A DNA stretch of 64,000 nucleotides, taken from positions 372,001-436,000 of the forward strand of contig OZ220477.1 of NCBI GenBank assembly GCA_965116015.1, written 5' to 3'. The notes below the pieces were generated by a model, which did no database searches, had not been told where the DNA came from, and saw nothing but the letters and a program-made list of their open reading frames with translations. Of the stretch, positions 42,603-52,871 are shown piece after piece; within the stretch, counting starts at the first letter, position 1, and the number at the start of each line of letters is the position of its first letter. Source of the stretch: S5-327 sp965116015. GTDB lineage: Bacteria; Chloroflexota; Dehalococcoidia; Lucifugimonadales; Australimonadaceae. Position numbers and translations under genes: made by a program.

Positions 42603-42756
42603 GGGGGGGTCTCCTTTTGGGTCGGCGTGGTTGCTTGTTACTACGTTGTGGGAGGGGGATTGGTTCTGCGGGTTTGGGGCGCTTGGTAGGGGCGGTTCGG
42701 TGGAGGCGGGGCGGGTATACTAGGGGGGCGGCTGCTGCGAGGCCGTGTTGTGTTGT

Positions 42757-43344
42757 ATGCAGTCTATTCTGAGGGAATCGATCGAGACGATTGCGCTTGC
42801 GGCGTTTCTGGCGTTGCTGATTCAGTCGGCGGCGCAGAATTATCGTGTTGAGGGTCCGAGCATGTTGCCGGGTTTGGAGAATTTCGATCGGGTTTTGGTG
42901 AATCGGTTGGCGTATACGGAGGTTGACGCGGAGCGGTTCACGCGGTGGATTCCGTGGATGGATGCTGAGGAGGGGGAGGTATGGCGTCCGTTGGGGGAGC
43001 CGGGGTATGGGGATGTGGTTGTGTTTCGGTGGCCGCGTGATGAGAGTCAGAGTTTCGTGAAGCGGATTATCGGGCTTCCGGGGGACAGGATTCGTATAGA
43101 GCGGGGGAGTGTTTACAGGAATGGGGAGTTGCTGGATGAGCCGTATGTTGTGAACAGGTCGAGCGAGACGATTGCGGAGCGAGTGGTGAGGGAGGGGGAG
43201 TATTACGCGCTTGGGGATAATAGGGCGCAGAGCGATGATTCTCGTAATTGGGGGGGTGTTCCGCGAGAGAATGTGGTTGGGGAGGTGTGGTTGACGTACT
43301 GGCCGTTGAGTCGCGTTAGTTCGATTTTCGGTTCGCTGCGCTAG
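42757..43344 (+). CDS. lepB: Signal peptidase I
   Basis: Type I leader peptidase of 195 residues. One N-terminal membrane helix (TIALAAFLALLIQSA), then catalytic Ser35 in VEGPSMLPGL and general-base Lys102 in SFVKRIIGLPGD. Box D/E follows: YYALGDNRAQSDDSRNWG. It cuts signal peptides of exported proteins at the outer membrane face. A -10-like TATACT lies at 42716-42721. ATG at 42757 chosen because the helix begins shortly after; an alternative start at 42745 adds four residues. The tRNA-Lys gene follows 17 bases after the stop, on the same strand. Confidence 0.95.
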   Translation: MQSILRESIETIALAAFLALLIQSAAQNYRVEGPSMLPGLENFDRVLVNRLAYTEVDAERFTRWIPWMDAEEGEVWRPLGEPGYGDVVVFRWPRDESQSFVKRIIGLPGDRIRIERGSVYRNGELLDEPYVVNRSSETIAERVVREGEYYALGDNRAQSDDSRNWGGVPRENVVGEVWLTYWPLSRVSSIFGSLR

Positions 43345-43361
43345 CGCGATAGACGGAGGAG

Positions 43362-43437
43362 GCCCCCGTAGCTCAATGGCAGAGCGCCGGGCTTTTAACC
43401 CGGGCCGTTGCAGGTTCGAGTCCTGTCGGGGGCACCA
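43362..43437 (+). tRNA. tRNA-Lys (anticodon TTT)
   Basis: 76 bases with an encoded CCA. Acceptor stem GCCCCCG/CGGGGGC, D-arm with GTAGCTCAATGGCAGAGC, anticodon loop CTTTTAA flanked by GCCGGG/CCCGGG-like stems, and a TTCGAGTC T-loop. The anticodon TTT reads AAA and AAG. Confidence 0.97.
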
Positions 43438-43515
43438 TAGAGTAGGGGTTCGGGGAGCGGGGCGGGTTCGGGGTTTCTGGGGATGGGCGGCGAGGAGTGG
43501 TTGGGGCGGTGGGGT

Positions 43516-44754
43516 TCAGGGGTTGCTGGGCTGGAGGGCTCGGATGAGCTGGAGGAGGGCGGCGGTTACGGCGCGGCTTCGTACGAGGGGTCGCCGGGAG
43601 GGGAATTCGTGTTTGGAGACTTCTGCTCCGCGGGGGGTTGCGACGCCGATGAAGACGGAGCCGGCTTTTACGCCGTTCTGGTCGCCGGGGCCTGCGACGC
43701 CGGTGACGCTGATGGCGCAGTGGGCGTTGTAGGACTGGGAGGCGGCTTCGGCCATAGCGAGGGCGGTTTCGCTGCTGACGGGTCCGTGGTCGCGGAGGGT
43801 TTCTGGGGGCACGCCGAGGCTTAGTTTGGCTTGGTTGGAGTAGACGATGGCTCCGCCGAGGAAGTAGTCGGAGGCTCCGGGGATTTCGGTGATGGCTGAG
43901 CCGAGCATGCCTCCGGTGCAGGATTCGATGACGGCGAGGGTGAGGTTTTGCTGTCGGAGGAGTTCGCCGGCGCGTGCAGGGGGGTAGTCTTCGTCTGTGC
44001 CCCAGATGTAGGGTCCGAGGGCTTCGCGGATCATTGATTCGGCGCGTAGGAGGGTTGTGAGGGCTTGGGTTTCGGTGTCGGCTTTGGCGATGGCTCTTAG
44101 GTAGATGCCGTCTTGTTTGGCGTAGACGCCGAAGTCGAGGCCTTGGAGGTCGTAGACGTTGCGGACGGCTTCGTCGACGGCTGCTTCGGAGAGTCCGATT
44201 GTTTTGAAGGTTCGGGAGATGAGTTTCTGGCCGGGGAGGCGTTGTTTGAGTCGTGGGGCGATTTCGGTGGACCACATGTTGGCGAGCTCGCGTGGGGGGC
44301 CTGGGAGGGTGAGGAGGATTTTGGCGCCGTTGTCGATCCACCAGCTTGGGGCGGTTCCCATGGCGTTGCGGATGGCTTTGGCGGAGGGGATGACGCCGGC
44401 CTGGCGGAGGTTCTGGCGGGGCATTGGCTGCGCGCCTCGGCGGGCGAAGTTTTCTTCGAGCCAGGTTTTGAGTTGGGGGTCTGTTGTGATCTGTTCGCCG
44501 AGCATGTGGGCGATGGCGTCGCGGGTGAGGTCGTCGAGGGTTGGTCCGAGGCCGCCGATGGTGATGACGACGTCGGAGCGCCGCCATGCGCGGTCGAGGG
44601 TTTCGGCGAGGCGTGTGAGGTCGTCGCCGACGATGGTGACGAATTGGGGTTCGAGTCCGAATTCGGGGAGTCGCTGGCCGATCCAGGAGGAGTTGGTGTC
44701 CTGGGTTTCGCCCATAAGGAGTTCGGTGCCGATAGCGATGATTTCAGCTTTCAT
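43516..44754 (-). CDS. cinA: CinA-family protein (nicotinamide-nucleotide amidase)
   Basis: 412-residue two-domain protein. The N-terminal MoCF/COG1058 domain opens MKAEIIAIGTELLMGETQDT, with GLGPTLDDLTRDAIA. The C-terminal PncC-like domain starts about residue 255 with TLAVIESCTGGMLGSAITEIPGAS (catalytic Ser in ESCTGG) and ends with ISVTGVAGPGDQNGVKAGSVFIG. It hydrolyses NMN to nicotinate mononucleotide and repairs ADP-ribose; it is also competence-linked in some bacteria. The ATG at 44754 lies 9 bases after a TATACT, so a leaderless mRNA is likely. The end is convergent with tRNA-Lys. Confidence 0.94.
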   Translation of the reverse strand: MKAEIIAIGTELLMGETQDTNSSWIGQRLPEFGLEPQFVTIVGDDLTRLAETLDRAWRRSDVVITIGGLGPTLDDLTRDAIAHMLGEQITTDPQLKTWLEENFARRGAQPMPRQNLRQAGVIPSAKAIRNAMGTAPSWWIDNGAKILLTLPGPPRELANMWSTEIAPRLKQRLPGQKLISRTFKTIGLSEAAVDEAVRNVYDLQGLDFGVYAKQDGIYLRAIAKADTETQALTTLLRAESMIREALGPYIWGTDEDYPPARAGELLRQQNLTLAVIESCTGGMLGSAITEIPGASDYFLGGAIVYSNQAKLSLGVPPETLRDHGPVSSETALAMAEAASQSYNAHCAISVTGVAGPGDQNGVKAGSVFIGVATPRGAEVSKHEFPSRRPLVRSRAVTAALLQLIRALQPSNP

Positions 44755-44763
44755 TGTGGGGGG

Positions 44764-44769
44764 AGTATA
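44764..44769 (-). promoter_or_regulatory. -10 box of cinA
   Basis: TATACT on the minus strand, 9 bases before the ATG at 44754. No Shine-Dalgarno is visible. Confidence 0.55.
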
Positions 44770-45063
44770 GCCGTCTACGGCGTTAAGCGGCACCTCTGCC
44801 GGGGGGAGAGGGGGCGGGGTTTCCCCGCGAAAGCGCGGATGGCGGGGTTGGGGGGCGTTTTGCGGGCGTGGGTTAGAGAGAGGCGCGGATGGCGGGAAGG
44901 GGTGGGCGTCTTGCGGGCGGGTGGGGTGTTGGGGCGATGGGGCCGGGGGGCTGGGGAGTTGAGGGGCAGGGCGGGGGTGTTGAGGGGGAGGGGCGGGGGC
45001 GCTATGCTAGGGCGCCGTCCCTGGGAGAGGGGGCGTTTGTGTGTTCCAGGAGAGAGGGGTTGG
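44770..45063. other. Intergenic with small palindromic words
   Basis: Between cinA and speD. TCCCCGCGAAAGCGCGGATGG at about 44823 forms a short hairpin; GCGCGGATGGCGGG occurs twice (about 44835 and 44882). TATGCT near 45003 may be the speD -10 box, and AGGAGAGAGG near 45049 is the speD ribosome-binding site. Confidence 0.55.
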
Positions 45064-45477
45064 ATGCATCTTGTTATCGATGGGCACAATTGCGACCCTG
45101 CGAGGTTGTCTGATCCGGAGGCGACGCGGGGGTTTCTGGACGAGTTTCCGGATCGGATCGGGATGACGAAGGTTACGCCGCCTGCTGTGTATACGTACAG
45201 GGGTCCGACGGCGGAGGATTGGGGGGTTTCGGGGTTCGTTATTATTGCGGAGAGCCATATCAGTGTTCATACGTTTCCTGATCGGGGGTATGTGAACGTT
45301 GATGTGTTTTCGTGCAAGGAGTTCGATGGGGAGCAGGCGCTGCGGGAGGCGCAGGAGCTGTTCGGTATGGGGGATGTGCGTTCGTGGACGCTTGATCGGG
45401 GTTTGGAGCATCTGGAGCCGGGGACGGCGAAGCAGGCGGTTGAGGCGGAGCGCGAGTCTGTGCGTCAGCGGGCGTGA
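45064..45477 (+). CDS. speD: S-adenosylmethionine decarboxylase proenzyme
   Basis: Prokaryotic class 1B AdoMet decarboxylase of 137 residues. Self-cleavage occurs before Ser64 in AESHISVHTFPDRGY, giving the pyruvoyl group; His69 and Cys84 (VDVFSC) are the conserved processing and catalytic residues. It supplies decarboxylated AdoMet as aminopropyl donor for polyamines. ATG at 45064 has AGGAGAGAGG 7 bases before. The ureohydrolase gene follows after 21 bases, so the pair probably acts in spermidine synthesis by the agmatine or aminopropylagmatine route. A spermidine-synthase gene is not in the window. Confidence 0.95.
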   Translation: MHLVIDGHNCDPARLSDPEATRGFLDEFPDRIGMTKVTPPAVYTYRGPTAEDWGVSGFVIIAESHISVHTFPDRGYVNVDVFSCKEFDGEQALREAQELFGMGDVRSWTLDRGLEHLEPGTAKQAVEAERESVRQRA

Positions 45478-45498
45478 GCGGTCTGGGGGGGCGCTTTG

Positions 45499-46368
45499 AT
45501 GTCTGGCGGGTGGCCTACTGTTCCTTTCACGTTTCTGGGGCTTGATCCGGCGGAGCATTCGCTGGAGCGGTCGGGGTGGGCGGCGTTGCCTGTTCCGTAT
45601 GAGGCGACGACGAGTTATGGGAAGGGGACGCAGGGGGGGCCTGCGGCGATTCTCCGGGCGTCGGCTGAGATGGAAGATTACGATGCGGAGCTGGGTTTTG
45701 AGCCGTGCTCTCGGGGGATCTATACTGCGCCTTCGCTGGAGCCGGCGCTGGGGGGCGCAGGGGCGATGGCGGAGCGGGTGGAGCGGGCGGTGGGGGCGTA
45801 TATGGACGCGGGGATGCGGGTGGCGACGCTTGGGGGGGAGCATTCGATTTCGCCGGGGGCTGTGGCGGCGGCGGCTGCGCGGCATCCCGGTTTGAGTGTG
45901 CTGGCGTTCGATGCGCAGGCGGATCTGCGGGAGGAGTATCAGGGGTCGCGCTATAGTCATGCGTGCGCTATGCGGCGGGCGCTTGAGTATGCGCCGGCGA
46001 CGATTGTGGGGGTTCGGAGCATGACTGCGGACGAGGCGGCGTTTGCGCGTGAGCAGGGGGTGGGGCTGTTTCCGCGGGGCGCGGAGCCGATTGTGGATGT
46101 TGATGGGATTGTGGAATCGCTGGGCGGGGATGTGTACGTTTCGTTTGATCTGGATGCGTTCGATCCGTCGTTTATGTCGGCGGTGGGGACTCCGGAGCCT
46201 GGGGGGCTGGGGTGGTGGGAGGCGTTGCGGATTCTGCGCGCGGTTGGGGAACGGCGGCGTATCGTGGGGTTCGATGTGGTTGAGTTGTCGCCGGGGGAGG
46301 GTCCGGAGTCGTGCGCGTATACGGCGGCGAAGCTGGCGTACAAGCTGATCGGGTACGCAGGGGCGTAG
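45499..46368 (+). CDS. Agmatinase/aminopropylagmatinase-like ureohydrolase
   Basis: Arginase-fold enzyme of 289 residues. Expected Mn ligands: His115 in LGGEHSIS, Asp138 and Asp142 in FDAQADLREEY, Asp217 and Asp219 in SFDLDAFDP. The fourth residue of the DAxxD motif, normally His, is Gln140 (codon CAG). One Mn-B ligand is therefore changed. The rest of the fold, including EYQGSRYSHACAMRR, is intact. Next to speD it likely splits urea from agmatine or N1-aminopropylagmatine. A TTG three bases upstream is an alternative start. The 48-bp array begins just after the stop. Confidence 0.87.
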   Translation: MSGGWPTVPFTFLGLDPAEHSLERSGWAALPVPYEATTSYGKGTQGGPAAILRASAEMEDYDAELGFEPCSRGIYTAPSLEPALGGAGAMAERVERAVGAYMDAGMRVATLGGEHSISPGAVAAAAARHPGLSVLAFDAQADLREEYQGSRYSHACAMRRALEYAPATIVGVRSMTADEAAFAREQGVGLFPRGAEPIVDVDGIVESLGGDVYVSFDLDAFDPSFMSAVGTPEPGGLGWWEALRILRAVGERRRIVGFDVVELSPGEGPESCAYTAAKLAYKLIGYAGA

Positions 46369-46773
46369 GGGACGGCGGCGGGGGTTGGCAGGGGGGCGTG
46401 GCGGGGAGCATTGGCTGTTGGGGCGGCGGGGGTTGGCAGGGGGGCGTGGCGGGGAGCATTGGCTGTTGGGGCGGCGGCAGGGTTAGCAGGGGGATTCGCG
46501 GGGAGCATCGGCTGTTGGGGCGGCGGGGGTTGGCAGGGGGGCGTGGCGGGGAGCATTGGCTGTGGGGGCGGCGGGGGTTGGCAGGGGGGCGTGGCGGGGA
46601 GCATTGGCTGTTGGGGCGGCGGGGGTTGGCAGGGGGGCGTGGCGGGGAGCATTGGCTGTTGGGGCGGCGGCAGGGTTAGCAGGGGGATTCGCGGGGAGCA
46701 TCGGCTGTTGGGGCGGCGGGGGTTGGCAGGGGGGCGTGGCGGGGAGCATTGGCTGTGGGGGCGGCGGGGAGGG
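46369..46773. repeat. 48-bp tandem array, eight copies, with higher-order period
   Basis: GGGAGCAT starts at 46404, 46452, 46501, 46549, 46597, 46645, 46694 and 46742: spacings 48 or 49. Two variant units with TTCGCGGGGAGCATCGG stand at 46501 and 46694, exactly 193 bases apart, so four-unit blocks were duplicated together. The array ends by merging into the stop region of the AI-2E-type gene, whose TAA lies in the repeat's own GTTAGCAGGGGG word. Confidence 0.93.
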
Positions 46774-47982
46774 TTAGCAGGGGGGCATTCCTTGTTCTGA
46801 CCATATGGGTTGTGCGGGTTTGGGGCGGTCGTTGTCGGGGCTGGATTCTGTTTCGGCGGCCTGGGCTTCGGCGGCTTCTGCTTCGGCTGCCGCCCGGGCG
46901 GCGTTTTCGCGTTCTTCGCGTTTCTGGCGTATACGCAGGCCGTAGTGGACGGCGAGGGCGTGGATGACGCCCATTGTGGGGACGGCGAGGAGGGCTCCGG
47001 CGAGTCCGGCGAGGCGCGCGCCGAGGACGACGGCGACGATGACGAGCATGGCGGGCATTCGGACGGCGCGACCGAGGATTCGGGGGCTGAGGAGGTTGAG
47101 CATTACTTGCTGGATGAAGAGGAGCGTGGCGGCGACGACGATGAGGGTGATGAAGTCGCCGGCGATGGCGGCGACGATGAGTGGGAGTGCGAGTGCGAGC
47201 CAGTCGCCGACGAAGGGCACGGCGAGGAGGATGCTGGATACGAGTGCGACGGGGAGGGCGGCGGGGAGGCCTGTCCAGAGCATTACTCCGGCGGTTCCTA
47301 CGCCGTAGATGAGGGATATGAGGAGCATTCCGCGGATGTAGCCGTAGAAGGTGTCGTCGATGGTGCGGAGCACGAATCGGGCTTCTTGTTCTGCGTGGGG
47401 CGGCAGGACTTTGAGGGATTCGAAGAGTCGGCGTCCGCCGTCGAGGACGATGTAGAAGGAGATGACGATGACGAGGGATGCGGCGAATACGAGGGAGACG
47501 ACGCTTTGGAGGATGCCGACGGCGTTGTTGGTGGCGACGTCGACGGCGTTGGTGGCGAAGTTGCTGAGGGATTCGAGCTGGACGATTCTCCCGATGTCGA
47601 GGTCGATGCCTGCGCGGAGGAGGCGTTCTTCGGCCCAGGCGATGTATGTGGGGGCGCGGTCGATGTAGTCGGGGACGAGGACTGCGAGTTCGTTGACTTG
47701 CTCGACGAGGGTAGGGATTACGAGGAAGCCGAAGAAGGATGCTCCGGCGATGAGGATGGAGTAGACGATGGTGATTGCGAGGGGCCGGGTCATGTAGGGG
47801 ATGCGCATTACGCCGTTGACCATGTGGATGACGAGGGATCCTACGACGTAGGCGAGGAAGAAGATGAGGAGGAGGTCGCCGAGGAAAGCCCAGAGGCGTC
47901 CGAGGGCGTTGACGAGGAAGACGACGGCGCTGAGGGCGATGAGGACGACGGCTGTTCTGTACCAGAAGCCGCGTTCAGGCAT
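46774..47982 (-). CDS. AI-2E family (PerM-like) membrane transporter
   Basis: 402-residue membrane protein with about eight helices. Opening helices ALSAVVFLVNALGRLWAFL and DLLLIFFLAYVVGSLVIHMV; the late loop GLPAALPVALVSSILLAVPFVGDWLA is the family signature, and ARLAGLAGALLAVPTMGV marks the last helix pair. Family members export autoinducer-2 or act as small-molecule or ion permeases; function here is unknown. The C-terminal about 50 residues (REERENAARAAAEAEAAEAQ) are a charged, alanine-rich coil. The stop lies in the 48-bp array's border word. Confidence 0.9.
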   Translation of the reverse strand: MPERGFWYRTAVVLIALSAVVFLVNALGRLWAFLGDLLLIFFLAYVVGSLVIHMVNGVMRIPYMTRPLAITIVYSILIAGASFFGFLVIPTLVEQVNELAVLVPDYIDRAPTYIAWAEERLLRAGIDLDIGRIVQLESLSNFATNAVDVATNNAVGILQSVVSLVFAASLVIVISFYIVLDGGRRLFESLKVLPPHAEQEARFVLRTIDDTFYGYIRGMLLISLIYGVGTAGVMLWTGLPAALPVALVSSILLAVPFVGDWLALALPLIVAAIAGDFITLIVVAATLLFIQQVMLNLLSPRILGRAVRMPAMLVIVAVVLGARLAGLAGALLAVPTMGVIHALAVHYGLRIRQKREERENAARAAAEAEAAEAQAAETESSPDNDRPKPAQPIWSEQGMPPC

Positions 47983-48315
47983 GAGGCGTCTCCTTGGTGG
48001 TCGTCGGGGAGGGGCGTGGAGAGAGGGGTGCGCTTATAGGGGAGGGGGCGGTTAGGGGGGGTCTCTGTGAGGGGGAGGGCTGTCGGCAGTGCGCTCGGGG
48101 AAGAGCGCGGGGTCGGTGGGGTCTCTGGGGGTCGGGAAGGCTGTTGAGGGGAGGCGCTTCTGGGACGCAGCTGCGTGGCGGGATTTCTGGGGGGGGAGGG
48201 TTGTTGAGGGCGCCGGTTTGGGGGAGCGTCGGGGTTGGGGCGGCGCGGAGGGCTGGGAGGTTGCCGTTCATGGGGGGACGGTGGGTTGGGAGGGTTGGGG
48301 CGGGGGGGCTGAGGT
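47983..48315. other. Intergenic, no gene seen
   Basis: 333 bases of G-rich sequence between the AI-2E start and the DUF255 stop. No repeat longer than about 12 bases, no T-tracted hairpin, no coding signal. Confidence 0.45.
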
Positions 48316-50364
<2,049 letters not shown>

Positions 50365-50408
50365 AGGAGCTGCTCGCTGGGTCGTTGGGAGGGGTTGGTT
50401 GGGCGGTT

Positions 50409-50984
50409 CTAGGCTACCACTAGCGCGAGGGCGGCCATCACGCTTGCGGATGCGAGGGGGATGGTGATGTTGTCGTCGATAGGGAGGGGGGCTAGTTCGG
50501 CGAGGGCGGCGGTTGCGGCTCCTGCGAGGGCGGTCCAGGTTAGGGGGAGGTTTGGGTGGAGGGATGCGATGGCGGCTGCGGCGATGGCGGCGACGGCGAA
50601 GGCGGCTGTTCCGAGGAGGGATTTGCCGAAGGCTCTGAGGCGGCGGTCGCGGACGCCGACGATGGCTGCGCAGGGGTCGCCGACGGCGAGGAAGAGGAGG
50701 GCGAGGGCGGCGACTTCGCGGTTGAATACGAAGACGAGGAAGGTTGCGGAGAGGGCCATGAAGGTCGCGCCGGTGATGTGGGCGCGCTCTGTTGGTTTGA
50801 AGATGGGGAGTATGCGCTCGACGACGTCGTGGATTTTCGGGGCGGCTGCGCGGGCGGCATCGAATGCGATCATAAATAGGGTTGCGGCGATGAGCGACCA
50901 TTCTGCGGTTTGTTTGGGGAGGAGGAGCACGCCGAGGGCGATGAGGGTTCCGATGGCGATGTGGATGGCGCGGCGCAGCCACAT
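50409..50984 (-). CDS. Dolichol/phytol kinase-like membrane protein (SEC59/DGK1/VTE5 family)
   Basis: 191 residues and five or six predicted helices. It has the CTP-dependent lipid kinase pattern: AVGDPCAAIVGVRDRRLRAFGKSLLGTAAF, with conserved Asp, Pro and the Gly-Lys-Ser-Leu-x-Gly run. Members phosphorylate polyprenols, phytol or diacylglycerol. ATG at 50984 precedes the first helix (WLRRAIHIAIGTLIALGVLLL); a TTG at 51053 would add 23 low-complexity residues. It follows the cysteine desulfurase gene by about 73 bases on the same strand. Confidence 0.82.
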   Translation of the reverse strand: MWLRRAIHIAIGTLIALGVLLLPKQTAEWSLIAATLFMIAFDAARAAAPKIHDVVERILPIFKPTERAHITGATFMALSATFLVFVFNREVAALALLFLAVGDPCAAIVGVRDRRLRAFGKSLLGTAAFAVAAIAAAAIASLHPNLPLTWTALAGAATAALAELAPLPIDDNITIPLASASVMAALALVVA

Positions 50985-51057
50985 AGTTGGGGCGGCGTGG
51001 CGCGCTCCGTTGTTCGGGGGTGAGGGGAGGGCTTGCGCGCCTGTATTCTGCAAGGGG

Positions 51058-52233
51058 TTAGTTGCCTGAGAGGGCCCGGAGTTTGGGGACGAGGCGGGCG
51101 AGGGTTTCGACGACGTAGTCGACGTCTTCGTCGGCGGTTTCGGGGCCGACTGTGAGGCGGAGGCTGCTGCGGGCCATTTCGTTTGAGCGTCCGAGGGCGA
51201 GGAGGACGTGTGATGGTTCGAGGGATCCGGCGGCGCAGGCGCTGCCGCTGGATGCTGCGACGCCGGCGAGGTCGAGTCCCATGAGGAGGGGTTCGGCGTC
51301 GACGCCCTGGATGGAGACGTTGAGGTTGGCGGGGAGTCGGGCGTTGTAGTCGCCGTTGAGAAGGACGCGGTCGATGCGTTCGAGGATGCCGTTGAGGAGG
51401 CGGTCGCGGAGTCGAGCGGAGGCTGCGGCGTGGTTTTGGCGGTTGCGTTCGGCGAGTTGGAGGGCGACGCTCATTCCGATGATTCCTGGGGTGTTTTCTG
51501 TTCCGGCGCGTCTGTCGCGTTCTTGTTCGCCGCCGATCTGGGTTGGGGTGAAGGGGGTTCCTCGGCGGATGTAGAGGAGGCCTACGCCTTTGGGTCCGTG
51601 GAATTTGTGGGCGGAGAGTGAGAGGAGGTCGATTGCGAGGGAGTTGACGTCGATGGGGATGGCTCCGGCGGCCTGCACGGCGTCGGTGTGGACGATGATG
51701 GGGCGCCGCTGCGCTTCTGCGCGCTGTTTCACGAGGCGGGCGATCTCGGCGATGGGCTGTATGGTTCCGATCTCGTTGTTGGCGAGCATTACGCTGACGA
51801 CGGTTGTTTCGGGGCGTACTGCGTCGAGGATGTCTTCGGGTCGGACGACGCCGTTGTGGGGTGGGGCGACGCGGGATACTGTCCAGCCGAGGGATTCGAG
51901 GAGTTCGGCGGCTCGGAGGACGGCGTGGTGTTCGATTTGGGTGGTTACGATGTGGCGTCCGTGGTCTTTGAGGGCGAGGGCGGGGCCGATTAGGGCGGCG
52001 TTGTCGGATTCGGTTCCTCCGCTGGTGAAGACGAGTTCGCTGGGTCGGGCGCGGAGGACTTGTGCGCAGTGTTCGCGGGCTTCGTCGATGGCGCGGCGGG
52101 CGTCCTGTCCGAGGGAGTAGAGGGTTGAGGGGTTGCCGTAGGAGCGGGCGAAGAAGGGGGCCATCGCGGCTGCGGCTTCGGGCGCTAGGGGGGTTGTCGC
52201 CGCGTGGTCCATGTAGATTGCGGGGTTTTCCAT
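51058..52233 (-). CDS. Cysteine desulfurase (NifS/IscS family)
   Basis: 391-residue PLP enzyme. Schiff-base Lys210 in SLSAHKFHGPKGVG, catalytic Cys333 in SSGSACAAGSLEPSHVL, and cofactor His in IEHHAVL. It removes sulfur from cysteine as persulfide for Fe-S clusters, tRNA thiolation or selenium transfer. The Cys loop length is that of group I (IscS/NifS). TAGACT near 52253-52258 (minus) may be the -10 box, about 20 bases before the ATG. No iscU-like scaffold is adjacent. It lies 155 bases downstream of the cobalamin operon. Confidence 0.95.
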   Translation of the reverse strand: MENPAIYMDHAATTPLAPEAAAAMAPFFARSYGNPSTLYSLGQDARRAIDEAREHCAQVLRARPSELVFTSGGTESDNAALIGPALALKDHGRHIVTTQIEHHAVLRAAELLESLGWTVSRVAPPHNGVVRPEDILDAVRPETTVVSVMLANNEIGTIQPIAEIARLVKQRAEAQRRPIIVHTDAVQAAGAIPIDVNSLAIDLLSLSAHKFHGPKGVGLLYIRRGTPFTPTQIGGEQERDRRAGTENTPGIIGMSVALQLAERNRQNHAAASARLRDRLLNGILERIDRVLLNGDYNARLPANLNVSIQGVDAEPLLMGLDLAGVAASSGSACAAGSLEPSHVLLALGRSNEMARSSLRLTVGPETADEDVDYVVETLARLVPKLRALSGN

Positions 52234-52388
52234 CGGGTTCGCCTTTGTGGTCAGTCTACATCTTCCCGGGAGGGCGGCTGGGGTTCTCCGGCGAGCGGGC
52301 AGCGGGGGGCGGCTGGCGTTGCCGGCGGGGGCGCGGCGTTTTCTCTGTCTTTCTGTCAGCTACGGCGGTCAGCTGGCGGCGGTTGCTG

Positions 52389-52871
52389 TTAGTTGCCGGG
52401 AGGGGGGAGGGTTTGCGGGAGGTTTGGGGAGTTGGGGTCGTATTCGACGAGGGCCCAAGCCATTATGTGGCCGTTTTTGACGGAGAAGAGGTCGGCGCCG
52501 ACGGGTAGGGGCTCCCAGGCTCCGCGGCCGTCGCTGGCGGTTTCGTTCCAGAGGAATACGCTCCAGAATTGGGGGCCTGAGGGGGCGACGCTCTGGATGG
52601 ATTGGACGAAGTGGCTGCGGAATGCGGGGTACCAGTCGGCTTCGAGGTTGCCGTCGACGGCTGCAGCGAGGAGTTCGTAGGCGTCGACGCCTTTGCTGGC
52701 TGAGAGGTCGAACCATTGGGGGGCGGCGGGGTTGGGCTCGATGAGGAGGGAGGCGGAGATGAGCTGGGGCGTTGGGGTGGGGTCGGCGTCGGCGCAGGCG
52801 ATGGGGGTTATGGTCGCGGCGAGGAGGAGGAGGAGGGCGAGTGCGGTTCGCGGGGGTGGCGCTAGTTTCAC
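52389..52871 (-). CDS. DUF4430 (transcobalamin-like) lipoprotein
   Basis: 160-residue exported protein. Signal peptide KLAPPPRTALALLLLLAATI with a Cys at about residue 25 (PIACADAD; the lipobox is slightly unusual with Pro at -3). The mature domain (WFDLSASKGVDAYELLAAA onward; FVQSIQSVAPSGPQFWSVFLWNE; GADLFSVKNGHIMAWALVEY) matches the DUF4430 pattern, which resembles the C-terminal beta domain of transcobalamin and intrinsic factor. It starts with GTG at 52871, overlapping the ECF gene's TGA (GTGA, 52868-52871). The gene lies in the operon led by a cobalamin riboswitch, so a surface B12-capturing role is inferred. Confidence 0.78.
   Translation of the reverse strand: MKLAPPPRTALALLLLLAATITPIACADADPTPTPQLISASLLIEPNPAAPQWFDLSASKGVDAYELLAAAVDGNLEADWYPAFRSHFVQSIQSVAPSGPQFWSVFLWNETASDGRGAWEPLPVGADLFSVKNGHIMAWALVEYDPNSPNLPQTLPPPGN

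Noticed and set aside
46369..46790. CRISPR-like array
   Set aside because: The 48-bp units are contiguous and have no unique spacers between repeats, and no cas genes are near. The same holds for the arrays at 9246, 10191, 18236 and 27419.
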